Of a DNA stretch of 53,674 nucleotides, positions 39,199 through 48,477 are shown in pieces. Source of the stretch: Nitrosomonas sp. (lineage in GTDB: Bacteria; Pseudomonadota; Gammaproteobacteria; Burkholderiales; Nitrosomonadaceae); NCBI GenBank assembly GCA_021604405.1, contig BQJA01000012.1:1-53674 (forward strand). Direction: 5' to 3'. The notes beneath the pieces were generated by a model. The model was not told where the DNA came from, did not search any database, and was given only the letters and a program-made list of their open reading frames with translations. Made by a program: the position numbers and the translations under genes. Every line of letters begins with the position of its first letter. Position 1 is the first letter of the stretch.

Positions 39199-39468
39199 TT
39201 ATTTACGTAAACCAAGGCGTTCAATCAGTTTCCGGTAAACGTCAACATTGGTGCGTTTCAGGTAGTCAAGTAATTTGCGACGGCGACTAACCATGCGAAG
39301 TAGTCCGCGGCGGGAGTGATGGTCCTTAACATGTGTTTTGAAATGACCAATCAATTCATTGATTCTATTCGTTAAAAGTGCTACTTGTACTTCTGGGGAA
39401 CCAGTATCTCCGGCAGTCCTCTGATAGTCGCGGATGACCTGTGCTTTCTGTTCGGTTGTGACTGACAT
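39199..39468 (-). CDS. rpsO: 30S ribosomal protein S15
   Basis: 89-residue ribosomal protein that binds 16S rRNA helices 20-22. [36 protein letters not shown], the DHHSRRGLL motif and [10 protein letters not shown] are canonical. The ATG at 39468 follows GGAGAAATTGT. An 11-codon upstream extension of the frame is not used. Confidence 0.97.
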   Translation of the reverse strand: MSVTTEQKAQVIRDYQRTAGDTGSPEVQVALLTNRINELIGHFKTHVKDHHSRRGLLRMVSRRRKLLDYLKRTNVDVYRKLIERLGLRK

Positions 39469-39507
39469 ACAATTTCTCCGATCTCCGATGTTAATGCCCA
39501 TTCTAAA

Positions 39508-39536
39508 AAGGCGAGATTTTACTCTTTAAAATCGCC
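39508..39536 (-). terminator. Terminator-like hairpin just upstream of rpsO
   Basis: On the minus strand GGCGATTTTA, a short loop and TAAAATCTCGCC form a stem with one bulged C, followed at once by TTTTT. It lies about 40 bases before the rpsO ATG, where no upstream gene needs ending. It may be an attenuator or a read-through terminator. A promoter-like pair overlaps it: TTGGAC at 39540-39545 and TAAAAT at 39516-39521, spacing 18. Confidence 0.5.
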
Positions 39537-39791
39537 CTTGTCCAAAATAGATCAAGATGTTGAGAAAGTTTATTGCAGGCTGGGAAATTGTAGAAGCGAA
39601 AAAATAACAAATCTGTTCTCTTAAAAATGCTGGAGTAATTGTGTTCACAGTCTTTTGCGCAAAACAAAGACGATAACTTTATGTTATTTTTGTACGCAAA
39701 AAAATTATTTCTACACTAAACGGTGTTCAATAAAATGTGGGTAATAGATGCAGCATATGCCTGGGGTGAGCATATATGGAAGAGAAAAGCG
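39537..39791. other. Intergenic region rpsO/dynamin-like gene
   Basis: AT-rich spacer. A 12-base palindrome TTTTGCGCAAAA occurs at 39653-39664, and a related TTTTTGTACGCAAAAAA about 30 bases later. No gene or RNA recognised. Confidence 0.35.
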
Positions 39792-39821
39792 GGGTGAGAA
39801 CTTGTTAGCGATCTCTCACCC
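39792..39821 (-). terminator. Terminator of the dynamin-like gene
   Basis: Stem GGGTGAGA/TCTCACCC (eight pairs; arms 39814-39821 and 39792-39799), followed on the minus strand by CGCTTTTCTCTT. It lies 14 bases after the stop codon. Confidence 0.6.
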
Positions 39822-39834
39822 AGGATTTTCAAGC

Positions 39835-41349
39835 TTATGCTGACGCCCCTTGCGGTTGTTCGGATACAGCTTCAATGGGCTGTTGTGCAACCGGTGTACT
39901 TTCTTCATCAAGTCCGGATGGGTTGGTAAATTGATCATTTAACGCTTGAATATAGTCATTAGCTTCAACAATGACTTCATCTATAATCTGCTCAGATACC
40001 TCGTGCCAGCCTGCTGGGTTTTTAAGGAACAATGGGCGGTACACTGCCGTAGACTTGCTGAAAGCCTGCGCATATTGTTTGTAGGTGTCGCTATTCTCGC
40101 CGATTTCATCGGCAAGTTTTTCTAATATGCGACGCGCGGAAGTATTTCGAATCGAAATATGCAGATAGGCAATAACGCCCAACAGAACTGCAAAACCAAT
40201 TAACGAGATGGTTTCTCCGGCGAAAACATTTGCGAAAAAAGCATTGATCCAACTCCAGCCATCTGTCAGCGTCAGAGTTATGCCAATAAGTGCCGCCAAT
40301 GCACCAAAAACCAGGCCGTCCCAAAGCAATACGCGATTTTTCCACTGCCTAAGCATCTCATTAAGTTTACTAACAGCTTGATTTTTTATTTCTTTTGCTG
40401 TTTGTTCGAGTTTGCTGACTATGCGGTAAGAGCGTTCAACTTCAATCTCTCGTATACGCTCATCGATATCTTTCATATCTTCTTCGCGTTTTCTTTCGTA
40501 GCGTTCTTGAACTTGCGGGTTGTCGAAAGGAACAGCCGAGTCTGGATTGTAAATGCGGTAAAACCGGCCAGCAATTAACCCGACTTCAGCAAGCGAACGT
40601 TGCCACGCGGCTACAACCTCTTCAGGGTTGTCTTCTTTGGCGGTAACATCCATTTGATTCAAAATATACAGGAACTTGTTGGAATCCGCGCGATTCATGT
40701 TGGCGGAAACAAGATACTCCAGCGTATCCCGCATGGCTTTGGGTTCCGGGTGTCGTGCATCAAAAAATACCAACACCAGGTCAGACAAATCGATAATGTG
40801 TTGGGTAAGCCGCAGTGTGGATGCACGCTGATTGTCCGCATCGAATCCAGGAGAATCGATTAAAATCTTGCCGCGCACGTTTTCTGATGGACAAGTTTTT
40901 AGTTGTAAATAAGCGTCAATTTGTTGCTGCTCACTGTCAGAAATTTCTTCAATGCTCCGGCTGATATGAAAAAATGGAAAGCGTGGATCTGCGTCAAGCG
41001 CTACACCAGGCAATGTTTTAACTTCATTGTGGCGGCTGTAGCAGATTACTGTAAACTTGTCATCAACGGCTTGGTTGCCCGTGCGTTGCAGTGAAGTGCC
41101 AAGATAAGAGTTAATATAAGTCGATTTTCCAGCTGAGAACGTGCCTAATAAAGCAACCATCGGCCACCATGTGACACAGGTGGCAAAAGACTCATCCTTA
41201 GCGATAAGCCCCATGTTACGACCGACGTAATCCATTTTTCGGAAACTTTCAACAGCTTTGGCCAGTACAGGATTATCTGGGTGTTCGTCTGCAAGATGCT
41301 TTTGTAAACTTTTTAGGCGCTTATTAATTTGTGTTGAACTCTGTGACAT
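39835..41349 (-). CDS. Dynamin-like GTPase with membrane segments
   Basis: A 504-residue protein read from ATG 41349 (AAAAAGGGACTG upstream). G-domain motifs: G1 GTFSAGKS (69-76), a switch threonine region (NQAVDDKFTVICYS), G3 DSPG near 163-166 and G4 NQMD near 227. Helical stalk-like segments follow (~270-340), then two membrane segments (~345-365 and ~380-405) and a helical tail. This matches bacterial dynamin-family (PF00350-type) GTPases, which remodel membranes; the role is not known here. It is a single gene without the usual tandem partner of bacterial dynamins. A longer frame from 41448 lacks a ribosome binding site. Confidence 0.82.
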   Translation of the reverse strand: MSQSSTQINKRLKSLQKHLADEHPDNPVLAKAVESFRKMDYVGRNMGLIAKDESFATCVTWWPMVALLGTFSAGKSTYINSYLGTSLQRTGNQAVDDKFTVICYSRHNEVKTLPGVALDADPRFPFFHISRSIEEISDSEQQQIDAYLQLKTCPSENVRGKILIDSPGFDADNQRASTLRLTQHIIDLSDLVLVFFDARHPEPKAMRDTLEYLVSANMNRADSNKFLYILNQMDVTAKEDNPEEVVAAWQRSLAEVGLIAGRFYRIYNPDSAVPFDNPQVQERYERKREEDMKDIDERIREIEVERSYRIVSKLEQTAKEIKNQAVSKLNEMLRQWKNRVLLWDGLVFGALAALIGITLTLTDGWSWINAFFANVFAGETISLIGFAVLLGVIAYLHISIRNTSARRILEKLADEIGENSDTYKQYAQAFSKSTAVYRPLFLKNPAGWHEVSEQIIDEVIVEANDYIQALNDQFTNPSGLDEESTPVAQQPIEAVSEQPQGASA

Positions 41350-41743
41350 AAACAGTCCCTTTTTAAATACTTTAATCAGTTGCATCTTTGCTAAGATGCT
41401 CGGTGGATGATTATACTCAGCGCCGTTACAAGTAACGTGGCTGAACAAAAGATTTTTTTAAATTTTCATATTGAAATGATGCCATCTAATAATAAGCGGC
41501 TATTAAATTTGCGATCAAGTGTCAGCCTGCGAAATTCAGTAAGTTCATTGTCGTAATAACGAGAGGCGCTGTGTAATTATCTGATATAACTTGGGATAAC
41601 TTGGTAAATTTTCAGTAAAATAGTCGTAAAGCGGTTTTTGGCGATTCTACCAAGAACCAACTATGCTTTCCAGTAATTGATGCTTATTCTTATTCGCTTA
41701 GTGGAAAGTAATACTTTATATTGACCGAGACAATTTTACTCCT

Positions 41744-42442
41744 ATGACCACATCAGGCAATAATAATCATTCGGCCCGCCCTGCGCATGTCGGACGTTAT
41801 GTCTTAATTGGGTCGCTGACTGTGGCGCCACTCTTTGTTACCTGGCTGATATTTGATTTTTTGTTAGATATTCTTGCACAAATAGGCGCACCTTTGCTGA
41901 AAGCAACTGCGCGAGCTGTTCGTCCCTTTTCAGATACGCTTGCTAGCTGGATGTTGGATTCAAGTTTTCAACAAGCAGTAGCGGCGCTCCTGACCATAGC
42001 CAGTTTATATGGTATCGGGTTATTAGCGTCTTTTGTGATTGGCAAGAAAGTAATCGAAATATACGAGGACATCCTTGCGCGGCTTCCTTTGGTGCAGACC
42101 ATTTATGGTGCAACAAAGCGTATTCTGCTTACTTTGAGCCAGCCGCCAGTGACCGGTCAACGCGTTGTGCTGATCAATTTTCCTTCTTCGGATATGAAAG
42201 CCATTGGTTTTATCACAAAAATCATACACGATACAGAGACTGGCAAGGAATTGGCTGCCGTCTATGTGCCAACTTCCCCGAATCCCACATCCGGTTATAT
42301 TGAAATCGTACCCTTGGAGGATGTCGTGATGACGGATTGGAGTACGGAAGAGGCCATGACATTTGTTGTAACGGGCGGCACTAATTCGCCGGAAAATGTG
42401 CGTTTCTCAAATCATACCGACCGTGGCAGCACGAAAATATAA
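41744..42442 (+). CDS. DUF502 family membrane protein
   Basis: A 232-residue protein with two membrane segments (~20-50, GRYVLIGSLTVAPLFVTWLI, and ~75-100, AALLTIASLYGIGLLASFVI) and a soluble C-terminal domain. PLVQTIYGATKRILLTL, GFITKIIHD and VYVPTSPNPTSGYIEIVP are hallmark DUF502 sequences. Function unknown; relatives occur widely in bacteria and plants (as COV-like proteins). It is divergent from the dynamin-like gene upstream and converges on ygfZ with only five bases between stops. Confidence 0.9.
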   Translation: MTTSGNNNHSARPAHVGRYVLIGSLTVAPLFVTWLIFDFLLDILAQIGAPLLKATARAVRPFSDTLASWMLDSSFQQAVAALLTIASLYGIGLLASFVIGKKVIEIYEDILARLPLVQTIYGATKRILLTLSQPPVTGQRVVLINFPSSDMKAIGFITKIIHDTETGKELAAVYVPTSPNPTSGYIEIVPLEDVVMTDWSTEEAMTFVVTGGTNSPENVRFSNHTDRGSTKI

Positions 42443-42447
42443 ATTTA

Positions 42448-43488
42448 TCAATCTGGCGAAATCGAATACGGTGGTGGACTGATCTCCAAAACGGGTCCAT
42501 TGAGCGCTTTCCAATGAACTTTACCCGCTTCGGTGCTGCTTACTTGAATCACAGCAAGTACGTCATATCCGCCATTGAGTGCAGGTGCTGCATTCACTAT
42601 TTTGCCACAGGATTGTTCTGCCGTACTTGGGCTGACTAAATCATCGCCAGGGGTTACCGGTGTGTCAGTCGCAATATGGGCTAAATGCATGTGGCGTTTA
42701 ATTTTGCCCAAATATTGAGTCCGGGCAACAATTTCCTGACCTGGGTAGCACCCTTTTTGAAAGCTGACGCCGCCAATAGCATCCAGATTCACCATTTGAG
42801 GAATAAACTCTTCCTGCGTGGCGGGCAAAATAACAGGAATTCCCGACTGAATGTCCAGCCAATCCCAGCAGTCGGCCCCTGCAGGGATAGCGTTTTCTGT
42901 GAGGTACGTCCATAGCGTTGGCGCGTATTCGATATTTGCTACAAATTCAAAACGATTCGGTGCGAGGCAGATTATGCTGGTTTGTTCATTGTGTTGGACG
43001 GCGAGACGTTGACCAGTATCGAATTTTACGCCCGCGACTTGTTCAGCGAGCATGCGGGCATTTTTTCCCGCTACGCCGATACGTATGAACTTGTCACTGA
43101 TATTGGTTAGTTGTACCTTGGCGCGCAGCACAAACAGTGACAGGCGCTGTTGAATCGCGGCACATAAACCGGCTGGCAGTTGCATCAGGTAACCATCTTT
43201 TTGCCATAATAAAAAGCTTGCCAGCAACCGGCCTTTTGGGGTGCAATAACCGCCATACTGTGCCATATCTGACTTAACTTTTATGACATCGCAGGTTAAC
43301 TGCCCCTGCAGAAAAGCTTGCGCATCCTCACCAGAAAATTGAATCAGTCCCAGGTGTGACAGATCGACGGTGACAGTCTCATTTTTCGTGTGTTTTAATT
43401 CGGCAGCTGCATTGCCAAAGTTCAGCGTACGGCCGTTTTTGATAATTACGTGTTGACTTTTTAAGAAAGCTAGCCAGCTTGGATTCAT
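42448..43488 (-). CDS. ygfZ: Folate-binding YgfZ protein (Fe-S cluster assembly/repair)
   Basis: GcvT-fold protein that uses tetrahydrofolate in maintaining certain Fe-S enzymes such as MiaB. The signature K-G-C-[FY]-x-G-Q-E appears as KGCYPGQEIVARTQYLGKIK, and the N-terminal part has DLSHLGLIQFSGEDAQAFLQ then GQLTCDV. From ATG 43488 it is 346 residues; an upstream TTG at 43551 would add 21 residues not typical of the family. Ribosome binding sites are weak for both. It may help the Fe-S proteins encoded in this window (BioB, AcnA), which is only inference. Confidence 0.92.
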   Translation of the reverse strand: MNPSWLAFLKSQHVIIKNGRTLNFGNAAAELKHTKNETVTVDLSHLGLIQFSGEDAQAFLQGQLTCDVIKVKSDMAQYGGYCTPKGRLLASFLLWQKDGYLMQLPAGLCAAIQQRLSLFVLRAKVQLTNISDKFIRIGVAGKNARMLAEQVAGVKFDTGQRLAVQHNEQTSIICLAPNRFEFVANIEYAPTLWTYLTENAIPAGADCWDWLDIQSGIPVILPATQEEFIPQMVNLDAIGGVSFQKGCYPGQEIVARTQYLGKIKRHMHLAHIATDTPVTPGDDLVSPSTAEQSCGKIVNAAPALNGGYDVLAVIQVSSTEAGKVHWKALNGPVLEISPPPYSISPD

Positions 43489-43827
43489 TCTGTTGATTGA
43501 TTTAATTGTAATACTATCTGCCTGGATTATAGCTGTTTTCCGAGCAAACAAGTTACCGGATTAATACTTTATCTTGAAACACTTGTCATAATTAATACGC
43601 CGCTTTAAATAAGGTGCTTATTTTTTGACTTTTTCTCCGCAGTTAAGCGGACTTATTAGTCTTTTACAAAAGCCTGGATAATTTTTTAATATCCATAACA
43701 AACGCTCATTTCTCGGGTACGATTCTCTGAAAGGAAAGATATTAACTCCAGGACTTTTCCGAAGTCGACTAAATAAAAACAGGCTTGATCTTATTTTAGA
43801 ATTATTGGTGCCCGGAAAAAATGCTTT

Positions 43828-46533
43828 CTATCGTTTGATTGATAGGCGAACCTGCTTTTCAGTTTCAATAATGGCGAAGAGTGCCACACCTACGCCGATG
43901 ATAAGCACACCGTCCCAGAAGGGAATGGGGCGAGTGGCAAAAATGGATTGCAGCATCGGCAGGTAAGTAATGGCAAATTGTGCGATAGAAATCACAATCA
44001 CTACTATCCACACGACTTTTGTGCCGCGAACTGCTTTCCATGTCAGTGACGTACCGTAGATGTTACGTATAAAGAACAGGTGGAAAATTTCCATCACCAC
44101 TACCGTATTAAGCACGATACTGCGTGCAAGCTCGACAGAATAACCGCGATCAATGGCATAATAGTAAATACCGTAGACACCGGAAAGAAAAAGCATTGTT
44201 ACCAACACGATATGCCAGATTAACTCACCGTTTAGCAGCGGTTCATGACGTGGGCGCGGGGAGCGGCGCATGGTATTTTCTTCCGTTGGTTCAAAAGCAA
44301 GCGCAATGCCCAGTGTTGCGGCGGTAATGAGGTTAATCCATAAAATCTGAATTGGTGTAATCGGTAAAGTAAGTCCCGCAAGCAGCGCCACGATAATCGC
44401 CATTGCTTCGCCTGTGCTGGTGGGCAGTGTCCAACTAATGACTTTCTTGATATTGTCATAGACGGTACGACCTTCCCGTACCGCGGCGGCAATAGAAGCA
44501 AAATTATCATCCGCTAATACGAGTTCCGCCGCTTCCTTGGCGGCTTCGCTACCTTTTTTCCCCATTGCGATGCCTGCATCTGCACGTTTTAAAGCAGGGG
44601 CATCATTGACTCCGTCACCGGTCATCGCCACCGTCATGCCATGCGATTGCAAAGCCATTACAAGCCGCAGTTTATGTTCTGGGCTGGTACGGGCAAAAAT
44701 GTCGCAGTTCTGCACCTCTTCACGCAATTCGGCGTCATTCATGCCGTCGAGATCGGCGCCAGTCAATACCTGATCCGGGTTTTGCAAACCGATCTGTTTG
44801 CCGATGGCCATTGCAGTCTTTGCGTGATCGCCGGTAATCATCTTCACCCGAATGCCTGCGTCATGGCATTCTCCTACCGCGGTGATTGCTTCCGTGCGCG
44901 GTGGATCGATCATCCCCACCATGCCAAGCAGCGTCAGCGAATTATTCAAATCTGCATGGTCCAGTACGGTATACTCGGGATTAACGGATTTTACAGCAAA
45001 GGCTAAGACACGTTGTCCGAGCGCCGCTTGTGTTTCCATCCGTTCATTCCAGTAATCAGCATGAAGCGGTTCCGCTTTTCCGTCCCCGCGCCGTTGGTCG
45101 CAGCACATCGCAAGTATTTGCTCAGGCGCACCTTTGACAAACACCAAAGCGTGATGCTCATGGTCATGATTGAGCGTTGCCATAAAGCGATGCCTGGTAT
45201 CAAAGGGAATGACATCAGTGCGTGTCCATGCCGCTTGAGCTTTGCCGGCATTCACGTCCATTTTTCCGGCGAAGGTTAACAGCGCGCCTTCCATCGGGTC
45301 GCCCTCTATCTTCCATACACCTTCATGTTCATGTAAATGAGCATCGTTGCATAAAGCGGCGGCCCGGGCAAGTTCTTCCAGTTCAACATGATCGGAAGGT
45401 GAGATGTGCGAATTTTCCAGCTTGAGCACCCCGTTGGGCGTGTAACCATCGCCTTCCAGAGTAAACAAGTGACGACCACTAAGCACCGATACCACCATCA
45501 TTTCGTTGCGTGTAAGGGTACCGGTTTTATCCGTGCAGATGACGGATACTGAGCCCAATGTTTCGATCGCGGGTAGGCGACGTACGATAGCATTACGCCG
45601 CGCCATGGCCTGCACACCAACCGACAATGTAATCGTCAGCACAGCAGGAAGTCCTTCCGGAATCGCAGCTACAGACAAACCGACCACGGACATAAACATT
45701 TCCACGAAATCATGGTGGCCGACAAAATAGCCATACGCCAACAGCAAGGCGGCAATTAACAGAATCAGGATCGTCAGCCATCTGGCGAAAACTTCCATTT
45801 GCTGCACCAAGGGCGTGGTCAGCATCTTTACTTCGGAAAGCAGTCCACTGATGCGCCCGATCTCAGTGGCAGTGGCAGTGGATACAACGATACCTTTTCC
45901 TTGACCAGATGTTACAAGCGTGCCGGAAAAAGCCATACAGGAACGGTCACCCAGCGGTGCATTTTCTGCAACAGGTTTGCTGTGTTTTTCTACAGGGACA
46001 GACTCTCCGGTCAGAATTGATTCCTGTACCGACAAACCGTGGGCGGTCAGCAGGCGCAAATCAGCTGGCACTTTGTCACCAGCCTCCAGTAACACAATAT
46101 CTCCCGGAACAAGTTGTTCCCCATCTATGCTTCTGCGCAGGCCGTCACGCAACACACTGGCACTTGGAGCAAGCATGTGGCGGATAGCCGCCATGGCCTT
46201 TTCTGCTTTTCCCTCCTGTATAAAGCCAATTACAGCATTGGCAATTACGACCGCGAGAATAACAAAAGTGTCCAACAAATGGCCCAGTACTGCCGTGATA
46301 ACGGCGGATCCAAGCAGAACATAGATCAGAATATTGTGAAACTGAAACAAGAAACGCTTAAAGACATTCGGGCGAGCCGCATCTGGAAGTCGATTAGGGC
46401 CGTAGTTATTAAGTCGCCTTCCTGCTTCACTCTGGCTTAGTCCCGCGGCTATTGTATCCAACGCGTTAAGCGTTGTCTCAGTCGATTGGTTATGCCAAAC
46501 TAGTTTAATTTTATCTGCTTGATTGTCCAGCAC
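43828..46533 (-). CDS. P2-type cation-transporting ATPase (Ca2+-ATPase-like)
   Basis: A 901-residue pump with an N-terminal cation-ATPase domain, M1-M2 and an actuator with LTGESVP (~174-180). The PEGLP motif in M4 (292-296) is typical of Ca2+ P2A pumps. The phosphorylation site DKTGTLT has D335. Further landmarks are KGAPEQIL, MITGDHAKTA and TGDGVNDAPALKRADAGIAM, and there are six C-terminal segments. M6 reads NLITAATLGIALAFEP, so the aspartate found in SERCA/PacL (NLxTD) is alanine. Ion specificity is therefore uncertain. The GTG start at 46533 has no strong ribosome binding site. Confidence 0.92.
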   Translation of the reverse strand: MLDNQADKIKLVWHNQSTETTLNALDTIAAGLSQSEAGRRLNNYGPNRLPDAARPNVFKRFLFQFHNILIYVLLGSAVITAVLGHLLDTFVILAVVIANAVIGFIQEGKAEKAMAAIRHMLAPSASVLRDGLRRSIDGEQLVPGDIVLLEAGDKVPADLRLLTAHGLSVQESILTGESVPVEKHSKPVAENAPLGDRSCMAFSGTLVTSGQGKGIVVSTATATEIGRISGLLSEVKMLTTPLVQQMEVFARWLTILILLIAALLLAYGYFVGHHDFVEMFMSVVGLSVAAIPEGLPAVLTITLSVGVQAMARRNAIVRRLPAIETLGSVSVICTDKTGTLTRNEMMVVSVLSGRHLFTLEGDGYTPNGVLKLENSHISPSDHVELEELARAAALCNDAHLHEHEGVWKIEGDPMEGALLTFAGKMDVNAGKAQAAWTRTDVIPFDTRHRFMATLNHDHEHHALVFVKGAPEQILAMCCDQRRGDGKAEPLHADYWNERMETQAALGQRVLAFAVKSVNPEYTVLDHADLNNSLTLLGMVGMIDPPRTEAITAVGECHDAGIRVKMITGDHAKTAMAIGKQIGLQNPDQVLTGADLDGMNDAELREEVQNCDIFARTSPEHKLRLVMALQSHGMTVAMTGDGVNDAPALKRADAGIAMGKKGSEAAKEAAELVLADDNFASIAAAVREGRTVYDNIKKVISWTLPTSTGEAMAIIVALLAGLTLPITPIQILWINLITAATLGIALAFEPTEENTMRRSPRPRHEPLLNGELIWHIVLVTMLFLSGVYGIYYYAIDRGYSVELARSIVLNTVVVMEIFHLFFIRNIYGTSLTWKAVRGTKVVWIVVIVISIAQFAITYLPMLQSIFATRPIPFWDGVLIIGVGVALFAIIETEKQVRLSIKR

Positions 46534-46601
46534 GACAAATATCCATCATTCTTCATATTCAATAGTACAATACTCGTCTACTCGACAGAGAAAAATGAAG
46601 T

Positions 46602-48077
46602 TCAGTCGTAGATGACGTCTATCGTCTCGTAGGCGCCAAGTTTATAATCGGAGGCGAACGTCGTATGATCTCGATAAAGTCGGCAGGCTGCTTCTAAAGC
46701 GAAGTCCAGTATATCGCAGATAAACAATTTCTGGTTACCTACAGCATCTAAGATGCGTGGTTCGATGTCTCCTTTGACTGCACCACTGTCGTCTGTTAAG
46801 GCATGCGCTTGAGCCAGCGATCGGCCGCAGATCAGTGCATATTCATACCATTCATCTTTAGAAAGATCGCTCAGATCAATTTCGTGTTTGTATGGGCTAC
46901 GTTCGCGCACCAAAAAGCTTCGTTCATTGACTTCAACTTTTCCGTAAAAAGGATCGCCGCCAACCAGGTGTACGGCTTGTGCATTCACGACCCGGTCGGC
47001 TTCGCCGTCTTCCTGGTATTGTGATGGCGGCGCCAGTCCGGCAAGTGCCGACCGGCGCGCCTGTTTCATCTCCAAAATATAATCGTCGGTGCCGTCGGCA
47101 TTGAGTCCTTCTATGAGTACGTAATAACGGGGTAATCCCAGCGACGCGGTACCCGATCCTTTCTTTTCAGCGACATCTTTGACTGAAAAATCACCGGCAC
47201 GTGCTGGCGGTTCCGATACGTTATCCTTACGATACTGCGTTACAAGTTTCTGGAATTCATCAATTCGACTGGTTAACGGTACGACATCTTTGCTGGCAAT
47301 AAAACCTTCACGCTTGGGGCCAAGATACTTTTCGAGCCAGCGCTCGCGATTACGCCGGGCATTTTCAAGCAGTTTGCGTATCAGTTTCGGGGAATTGTCT
47401 ATACGAACTTGCACGTCGCGTTCATTATCGTCCTTTGCGAACGCGGCAATTCCTTTCAGGTAACCCTTCACCAACGCCTTGGCGGTCTTGCGGCGATACT
47501 TTTTTTTTAGTCCATGTTCTTTGGCGGCAATAAGAAAACCAACAGCGCCACGCTTGAGATCCCATGTAAATGGAGCATAGTAGGCTTCATCGAAATCGTT
47601 TACACCAAAAATTGGCGTGTTGTCGGCACTGGGCATTACGCCGAAATTTTCTGGATGCACATCACCCAGCGTAAGCACTGTCGGCATCCAAGCATCTTCC
47701 CCGGCCATATCCCGGTAAAACAGAAGGCTGGTGCCGCGAAAAAAAGCGTACGCTGAACCACAAAGCTTGGAAAATTTGTCATTTGCTTCTGAACGGCGTC
47801 TATAAATGCGTTGAACGTGATCTTCTCGAAGCGTTTGACGAACGTGCAACCGGCGTGCATTACCTCGAAGCGTGCATGGGAGCATGACAAAATCGCCTTC
47901 AGCACGCCGCAGTGCTAGTTTTGCAAAATTTTGGTAGCGTGACGCCGTTGGCTGTTCCGCATGCGGACTTTCTTCATCAGGCAGCGGTTTTTGTGATGTT
48001 TGCGCTGGCTGGGAAGCTGACTTCAGGCTGCCACGCGAACGCTTCGTTTTGTTTCCAGCTTTCCTGGTATTGGCCAT
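46602..48077 (-). CDS. DUF2252 family protein
   Basis: A 491-residue cytoplasmic protein. The first ~45 residues are basic and low-complexity (NTRKAGNKTKRSRGSLKSA). The DUF2252 core contains FFRGTSLLFYRDMAG, LTLGDVHPENFGVMPSADN and FGVNDFDEAYYAPFTWDLKR; GDxHxxN and DFD resemble the catalytic loops of phosphotransferase/APH-like kinases. Activity is unproven. The ATG at 48077 follows GGAGAGC. It stands alone between the P-type ATPase and the decayed N-ATPase genes. Confidence 0.88.
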   Translation of the reverse strand: MANTRKAGNKTKRSRGSLKSASQPAQTSQKPLPDEESPHAEQPTASRYQNFAKLALRRAEGDFVMLPCTLRGNARRLHVRQTLREDHVQRIYRRRSEANDKFSKLCGSAYAFFRGTSLLFYRDMAGEDAWMPTVLTLGDVHPENFGVMPSADNTPIFGVNDFDEAYYAPFTWDLKRGAVGFLIAAKEHGLKKKYRRKTAKALVKGYLKGIAAFAKDDNERDVQVRIDNSPKLIRKLLENARRNRERWLEKYLGPKREGFIASKDVVPLTSRIDEFQKLVTQYRKDNVSEPPARAGDFSVKDVAEKKGSGTASLGLPRYYVLIEGLNADGTDDYILEMKQARRSALAGLAPPSQYQEDGEADRVVNAQAVHLVGGDPFYGKVEVNERSFLVRERSPYKHEIDLSDLSKDEWYEYALICGRSLAQAHALTDDSGAVKGDIEPRILDAVGNQKLFICDILDFALEAACRLYRDHTTFASDYKLGAYETIDVIYD

Positions 48078-48477
48078 AACGCTCTCCGTACACTTGCCAG
48101 CAACAATGTGTAATGAATATACGTAAACTGGATAATTTAGTCAAACCTGAGTGAACATACGTACTGATGGCGTCTTTAGCATAAAAAAAGCATCCATATA
48201 AATGCCAATGAACCTATTTCGGTTAGCTGTATTTTCTGGAAACAATACACCAATCCATAATTCATGACTAAAACCCGCTGTATTCAGATTATTCTTGACG
48301 ACACTTTTTGTATCATTGTTATTGCCGCTGCGCGCGCAAAGTGTTTTTGTTGGTAATGGGAATTTATTGATGGCAGTCATGTCGTCATCGCCACGTTTTT
48401 TGATAAAAATAGCATTTAAGTCAACAGGAAATTTTGATGCACCAAATGATCGAAGCCATGCAGGCTGATACAAAGTC
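48078..48477. other. Region preceding the N-ATPase remnants, no supported gene
   Basis: About 400 bases. Plus-strand homology to the beta subunit begins only around 48480, so the beta N-terminal domain has been lost or is unrecognisable here. A minus-strand frame at 48141-48473 (110 codons) has no family signature and no ribosome binding site, and I do not call it. Confidence 0.4.

Noticed and set aside
45920..46324. Plus-strand frame of 134 codons within the P-type ATPase
   Set aside because: It is an antisense shadow of the conserved ATPase frame; low-complexity and no start signal.
48141..48473. Minus-strand frame of 110 codons before the N-ATPase remnants
   Set aside because: No recognised family, no ribosome binding site, and its 5' end overlaps the beta-subunit remnant on the other strand.
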